This document shows positions 60,400 through 64,000 of a stretch of 64,000 nt of DNA, piece by piece (within the stretch, counting starts at the first letter, position 1; each line of letters starts with the position of its first letter). Origin of the DNA: Ilyomonas sp965219515 (GTDB lineage: Bacteria > Bacteroidota > Bacteroidia > Chitinophagales > Chitinophagaceae). The DNA lies in assembly GCA_965219515.1 (NCBI GenBank), contig OZ244776.1:1922001-1986000 (forward strand). The letters are read 5' to 3'. Below the pieces are notes generated by a model that worked only from the letters and a program-made list of their open reading frames with translations, ran no database searches and was not told where the DNA came from. Both the position numbers and the translations under genes were made by a program.

Positions 60400-62169
60400 G
60401 TGCCAAAGTACTGCTTGAGAATTTCGGTTGCCATACTATTTTACCTCTTTGCCCTGCCAGGTTTTTCTCAGTATTATCTGCGCGGCGAAGTTAAAAACCC
60501 ACAGGGTGCTGTGCTTTGCTTTGCCAAAATTAAACTGGTTTCCAAAGGCGCATCTCTTTTTACGAGCGGCTCTTCCGGCGGGTTTGGCATTCCGCTCTCG
60601 CAAAAAGAAGATACCATCATTGTGATGCTTGATGGCTACAAAACATTAAAGCAGGTGGTAGCAGCTACTTCGTTTCAAAGACTGATATTACAGCCCGCAA
60701 ACCATTCTGCAAACGAAACCGGCAGCGGGTTAATGTCGCTTACCAAAAGCATTGCGAATAACAAATCTGCCACAACGGTTGCTTATGGCGGAGAAACTTA
60801 TACGTCGCTGGCAGAAAACGATTTTGTAAAGGCAAAGGATGCCGGTGAAACCAGTCTGGCGCTCAACATCAACAACGCATCGTACAGCAACATCCGCCGG
60901 TTTTTAAATATGAATGCCACCGTGCCGCCCGATGGTGTGCGCATTGAAGAGATGCTCAATTATTTTAACCTGAATAAAATGTTTGATGATTCGGTTCATT
61001 CGTCTTTTCAGTGTGAAACGCAACTTACCACCTGCCCCTGGAATGGCGATAACCGTTTGTTATTTATTAATATACTGGCGCCTAAAATCAGCTTTGCCAA
61101 TATTGCGCCTGCCAAATTTATTTTTTTAATTGATGTGTCGGGTTCTATGGATAAAGACAACCGGTTACCTTTAATACAATCGGCATTTAAGTTTCTGGTT
61201 AATAACTTAAGAGAGCAGGATACGGTTGGCATCGTAACTTATGGCGGCTATGTAGGCATCGCTTTAGAACCGACTTCAGGATCGGAAAAGGAAAAAATTA
61301 ATAAAGTGATAGACGCGTTGCACGCCGATGGCGATACGCCCGGCTCGGTTGCCATACAAACGGCTTACGAACTGTCCGAAAAAATGGCAGACACAAACAG
61401 TAACAACCGCGTTATTTTGGCAACCGACGGCGATTTTAATATTGGCCAAACTTCCGATAAAGAACTGGAGATGATTGTAAACAAGCATAAGCAAAACGGC
61501 ATTTATCTTACTTGTCTTGGCACCGGAATGGGCAATTACAAAGACAGCCGGCTTGAGATGCTTGCCAAAAAAGGAAACGGAAATTTTGCCTATATAGATA
61601 ATATTCAGGAGGCGCAAAAAACAATGGTTGCCGAATTTACTAAAAACATGTATGCCGTTGCCGGCAATACTTCTTTGCACATCCGTTTTAATGCGTCTGC
61701 TGTAAAAAGCTATCGCCTCATTGGGTATGATAATAGAAAAGATGCACTGCAAGACACGTTGTTGATGACTGGCGGCGAAATAGGAAGCGGGCAAAACACG
61801 ATGGCGGTTTTTGAAATAGAACCCGCATCAACAAGTAATCAGCCGTTAGCCGCAATGCAGTTGTTTTATCACACTTCGCAAAACGATACGGAGAAAATTA
61901 AAACCTTTACCGCAGATAATTCCTGCCTCGCATTCGATTCTGCCGGCGCCAATATTCGTTTTGCAACCGCCGTTTGCATGTTTGGAAGCCTGTTAAAACA
62001 TTCTAAGTTTGTATCGGATTATAATTGGGATACCGTAGAAAAGATTGCTTTGCATGCGTATGATGATGACAATGCTTCGGAAAAAGAATTTATCGGGTTG
62101 ATAAAAAAAGCGAAAGAAGTGTATGCCGCATCTGCGGGGGACAAAAAAAGAAAAAAAGCAGCCAAATGA
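60400..62169 (+). CDS. Exported VWA domain protein (YfbK-like) with carboxypeptidase-regulatory-like domain
   Basis: A 589-residue protein with a signal peptide (ISVAILFYLFALPGFSQ) ending near residue 24. Residues 27-95 look like a carboxypeptidase regulatory-like domain (LRGEVKNPQGAVLCFAKI). The YfbK-type VWA domain has the MIDAS motif FLIDVSGSMDKDN near 243 and the late Asp in LATDGDFNIGQ; the C-terminal part matches the DUF3520 region. The start appears to be GTG at 60400; no ATG is in frame before the signal peptide, and a TTG at 60415 is an alternative. Probably an envelope adhesion or assembly protein. Confidence 0.9.
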   Translation: MPKYCLRISVAILFYLFALPGFSQYYLRGEVKNPQGAVLCFAKIKLVSKGASLFTSGSSGGFGIPLSQKEDTIIVMLDGYKTLKQVVAATSFQRLILQPANHSANETGSGLMSLTKSIANNKSATTVAYGGETYTSLAENDFVKAKDAGETSLALNINNASYSNIRRFLNMNATVPPDGVRIEEMLNYFNLNKMFDDSVHSSFQCETQLTTCPWNGDNRLLFINILAPKISFANIAPAKFIFLIDVSGSMDKDNRLPLIQSAFKFLVNNLREQDTVGIVTYGGYVGIALEPTSGSEKEKINKVIDALHADGDTPGSVAIQTAYELSEKMADTNSNNRVILATDGDFNIGQTSDKELEMIVNKHKQNGIYLTCLGTGMGNYKDSRLEMLAKKGNGNFAYIDNIQEAQKTMVAEFTKNMYAVAGNTSLHIRFNASAVKSYRLIGYDNRKDALQDTLLMTGGEIGSGQNTMAVFEIEPASTSNQPLAAMQLFYHTSQNDTEKIKTFTADNSCLAFDSAGANIRFATAVCMFGSLLKHSKFVSDYNWDTVEKIALHAYDDDNASEKEFIGLIKKAKEVYAASAGDKKRKKAAK

Positions 62170-62257
62170 ATAATAATGTCAACTCATCATTTTTTTACAG
62201 AAACAAGTTCTCCTTTAAAATATGCATCAGTATGAATGATGATTGAATGATTTTATT

Positions 62258-62857
62258 TCAAATAACCATTGCCTGCCGCGGAATAATAAAAGCAATCAAA
62301 TCATCCAAAGTAATACCGGCACGATTGCAGGCATCGGCAATCTCATCTCTCGACACGTTGGCGGCAAACGATTTTTCTTTCAGCCGCTTTTTTACACCCT
62401 TTACATCCATGCCTTCGTATCCGTTTGGCCGCATCAGCGAGTAAGCATGTATCAGCCCGCTTAGTTCGTCAAAGGCATACAGCATTTTATCCATTTTTGT
62501 TTCGGGCAATACGCCGAAATGCGCCGGACCATGAGAGGCAATGGCATGAAGAATTTCGGGATCAACATCTCTCCTTTCCAGTTCTTCAATAATTTTTTTG
62601 CAATGCTGCTCCGGCCACTGATCCCAGTCAGCGTCGTGCAGCAAACCTGCCATTTCCCAACGCCATTGCGCGGCTTCGTTCAAGCCTTCTTTTTCCTTTG
62701 CCCAGCTTTGCATCAGGCGGGCTACCTGCTTCATGTGCAATTGCAATCTAAGATTTAATACCCATTCAAAAAATAATTGATTTGCTTCTTCTCTGATGAG
62801 CGATTTCCCTTTATTGGCGGCATCGCCAAACACATTCCGGTTAAGTAATAATGACAT
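62258..62857 (-). CDS. HD domain-containing protein
   Basis: A 199-residue HD-superfamily metal-dependent phosphohydrolase. The first His is in LHMKQVARLMQSW, and the His-Asp pair in AGLLHDADWDQWP near residue 74; a later His lies in AIASHGPAHFG near 120. It resembles stand-alone HD proteins that act on nucleotides, but the substrate is not known. There is no signal peptide. It lies between the VWA gene (convergent) and the SDR gene. Confidence 0.88.
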   Translation of the reverse strand: MSLLLNRNVFGDAANKGKSLIREEANQLFFEWVLNLRLQLHMKQVARLMQSWAKEKEGLNEAAQWRWEMAGLLHDADWDQWPEQHCKKIIEELERRDVDPEILHAIASHGPAHFGVLPETKMDKMLYAFDELSGLIHAYSLMRPNGYEGMDVKGVKKRLKEKSFAANVSRDEIADACNRAGITLDDLIAFIIPRQAMVI

Positions 62858-62934
62858 ATTATAGGATAAAAAGAGACAAGCTTATAAAGATTTAAACCAT
62901 CAAAACACAGTAAACGCAAACAAACAAATGCATT

Positions 62935-63753
62935 TCACACGTACAAATCAGGATACAGCCGTCCGCCCGGCGTGATGGCATATTTATCAAAATCGGTTAT
63001 TCCTTCACTGCGCAATATATCTTCGTCCAGAAAACTATTTCCCGTACAATCTGCGGCAGGTTTGTTTAAAATGCAATAAGCTGCGTCTGCCATGATTTCG
63101 GGCTTGCGACTCATGGCTATTAATTTTTCTCCGCCCAGCAGATTGCGGACGGGTGCCGTAGCGATGGTTGTTTTTGGCCACAACGAATTGGAGGCAATGC
63201 CATATTTTTTAAATTCTGTCGCCCAGCCTGTCATCATTATGCTCATGCTGAATTTACTAATGGTATAAGCCATTTGCGGGTATATCCATTTGGGTTGCAG
63301 ACTAACAGGCGGAGATATGGTAAGAATGTGAGCGTTGCTGCTTTTTTTCAGATACGGCAAGCAAGCTTTCGTTATCATAAATGTGCCGCGTACATTAATA
63401 TCGTGTATCAGATCAAAGCGTTTTATTTCGGTGGCTTCCGTATTGCTAAGCTGAACAGCCGATGCATTATTAATTAAAACATCAATGCCGCCAAATGCTT
63501 GTACAGTTTTGGTTACAGCATTTTCAACCTGATCTTCAAAACGGATATCTGTCTGCACGGGTAAAGAGTTACCACCTGCCGATTCCACTTCTTTGGCAAC
63601 TGTGTAAATGGTGCCGCCAAGCTTTTCATTTTCTTCTATGCTTTTGGCAACAATAACAATATTTGCGCCTTCGGCGGCAAGACGCAATGCCATTGCTTTT
63701 CCAATGCCGCGACTTGAGCCGGTAATAAGAATGGTTTTATTGGCAAACAACAT
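62935..63753 (-). CDS. SDR family oxidoreductase, HSDL2-like
   Basis: A 272-residue short-chain dehydrogenase resembling hydroxysteroid dehydrogenase-like protein 2. Motifs: TGSSRGIGKAMAL near residue 10, INNASAVQL near 95, the Ser region ILTISPPVSL near 148 and Tyr-x3-Lys in AYTISKFSMSIMM near 168. The distinctive SLWPKTTIATAPVRNLLGG segment is of the HSDL2 type. The start is set at MLFANKTILI; the upstream Arg-rich frame is antisense-like readthrough of the preceding gene. It follows the FAD-dependent dehydrogenase gene after 41 bases. Confidence 0.93.
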   Translation of the reverse strand: MLFANKTILITGSSRGIGKAMALRLAAEGANIVIVAKSIEENEKLGGTIYTVAKEVESAGGNSLPVQTDIRFEDQVENAVTKTVQAFGGIDVLINNASAVQLSNTEATEIKRFDLIHDINVRGTFMITKACLPYLKKSSNAHILTISPPVSLQPKWIYPQMAYTISKFSMSIMMTGWATEFKKYGIASNSLWPKTTIATAPVRNLLGGEKLIAMSRKPEIMADAAYCILNKPAADCTGNSFLDEDILRSEGITDFDKYAITPGGRLYPDLYV

Positions 63754-63794
63754 AAGAATGAGTTTATGCGGGTGAAGATAACTTGCAAAAGCGT

Positions 63795-64000
63795 TTACTT
63801 TTTTATCAATCTTTCTGCTATGGCAACAGCTACCCTTTCGCCGTCTATGGCTGCGCTTACAATGCCGCCGGCATAGCCCGCGCCTTCGCCGCACGGATAT
63901 AAGTTTTTAATTTGCACATGCTGTAATGTGTTGCTGTCGCGGGGTATGCGCACCGGCGAAGAAGTGCGGCTTTCGGTTGCCACCACGATGGCTTCGCTGG
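63795..64000 (-). CDS. FAD-dependent dehydrogenase, 3' end (cut by window edge)
   Basis: Only the last 68 codons are in the window; the gene runs on past position 64000 on the minus strand. The segment NLYPCGEGAGYAGGIVSAAI and the following DGERVAVAIAE are typical of the C-terminal FAD-binding part of the uncharacterised FAD-dependent dehydrogenase group (COG2509-like). The reaction is not known. It is probably the first gene of a short operon with the SDR gene. Confidence 0.85.
   Translation of the reverse strand, partial: SEAIVVATESRTSSPVRIPRDSNTLQHVQIKNLYPCGEGAGYAGGIVSAAIDGERVAVAIAERLIKK

Noticed and set aside
63754..63894. Arg-rich N-terminal extension of the last SDR gene
   Set aside because: It overlaps the 3' end of the FAD-dependent dehydrogenase gene in another frame; the classical SDR start is at 63753.
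1..64000. CRISPR array, insertion sequence or prophage
   Set aside because: No spaced direct repeats, no transposase or integrase, and no phage structural genes were found by reading.

Overview
The window is ordinary chromosomal DNA of a Bacteroidota bacterium, most likely from the Chitinophagales/Sphingobacteriales side of the phylum. The lineage call rests on marker families (GldD and GldE gliding proteins, IPExxxVDY, GLPGLI and paired DUF1573 proteins), on repeated matches to the Bacteroidota promoter pattern (TTG or TTTG, about 19 bases, then TAnnTTTG), and on starts without Shine-Dalgarno sequences. Gene density is high. I see no phage, insertion sequence, CRISPR array or rRNA. There are two tRNA genes, Lys(TTT) and Pro(CGG).

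Layout. 236-5413: a sugar-oxidation operon with a TIM-barrel isomerase, two GMC flavoenzymes and one Tat-signal small subunit. 5558-8061: an IPExxxVDY protein, a vanadium-haloperoxidase-like lipoprotein and a small lipoprotein. 8144-13473: tRNA-Lys, an SDR, a SAM hydroxide adenosyltransferase, a TPR protein, a short secreted protein, GLPGLI and purine nucleoside phosphorylase. 13706-19624: an S8 peptidase, a fused trehalose-phosphate synthase/phosphatase, a Nudix hydrolase, PyrE, a secreted HMA-like protein and tRNA-Pro. 19800-21786: a metallo-beta-lactamase-fold hydrolase, an acetyltransferase with a decayed copy of its 3' end, and an unrecognised small gene. 21897-31105: two adjacent giant genes (1322 and 1742 codons) that I cannot assign to any family; this is the best candidate for undescribed biology here.

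31699-44189 is mostly housekeeping: MnmA, crotonase, TpiA, a GlmU-like protein, a serine hydrolase, a TsaC/Sua5-like protein, a family 9 glycosyltransferase, two DUF1573 proteins, an orphan HsdR-N nuclease-like protein, AMP nucleosidase, a sterol-desaturase-like hydroxylase, a YkgJ-type protein and RlmD. 44256-49915 holds a rhomboid protease, a rhomboid that seems to have lost its catalytic residues, two tandem membrane-anchored endonuclease/exonuclease/phosphatase proteins and CysS. 50085-52104 is an aldo/keto reductase with an AraC regulator. 52431-54979 is the ssb-gldE-gldD gliding cluster. 55093-60208 is a pair of complex histidine kinases, followed by a VWA lipid- or envelope-type secreted protein, an HD-domain protein, an SDR and the 3' end of a FAD-dependent dehydrogenase cut by the window edge.

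Several smaller signals stand out: short repeats that have entered coding sequence in rlmD, cysS and gldD; a Fur-like palindrome upstream of the giant genes; promoters placed so close to start codons that the messages should be leaderless; and degenerate catalytic sites in a rhomboid, a receiver domain and an S8 peptidase. All family calls were made by reading motifs by eye; no database search was possible.
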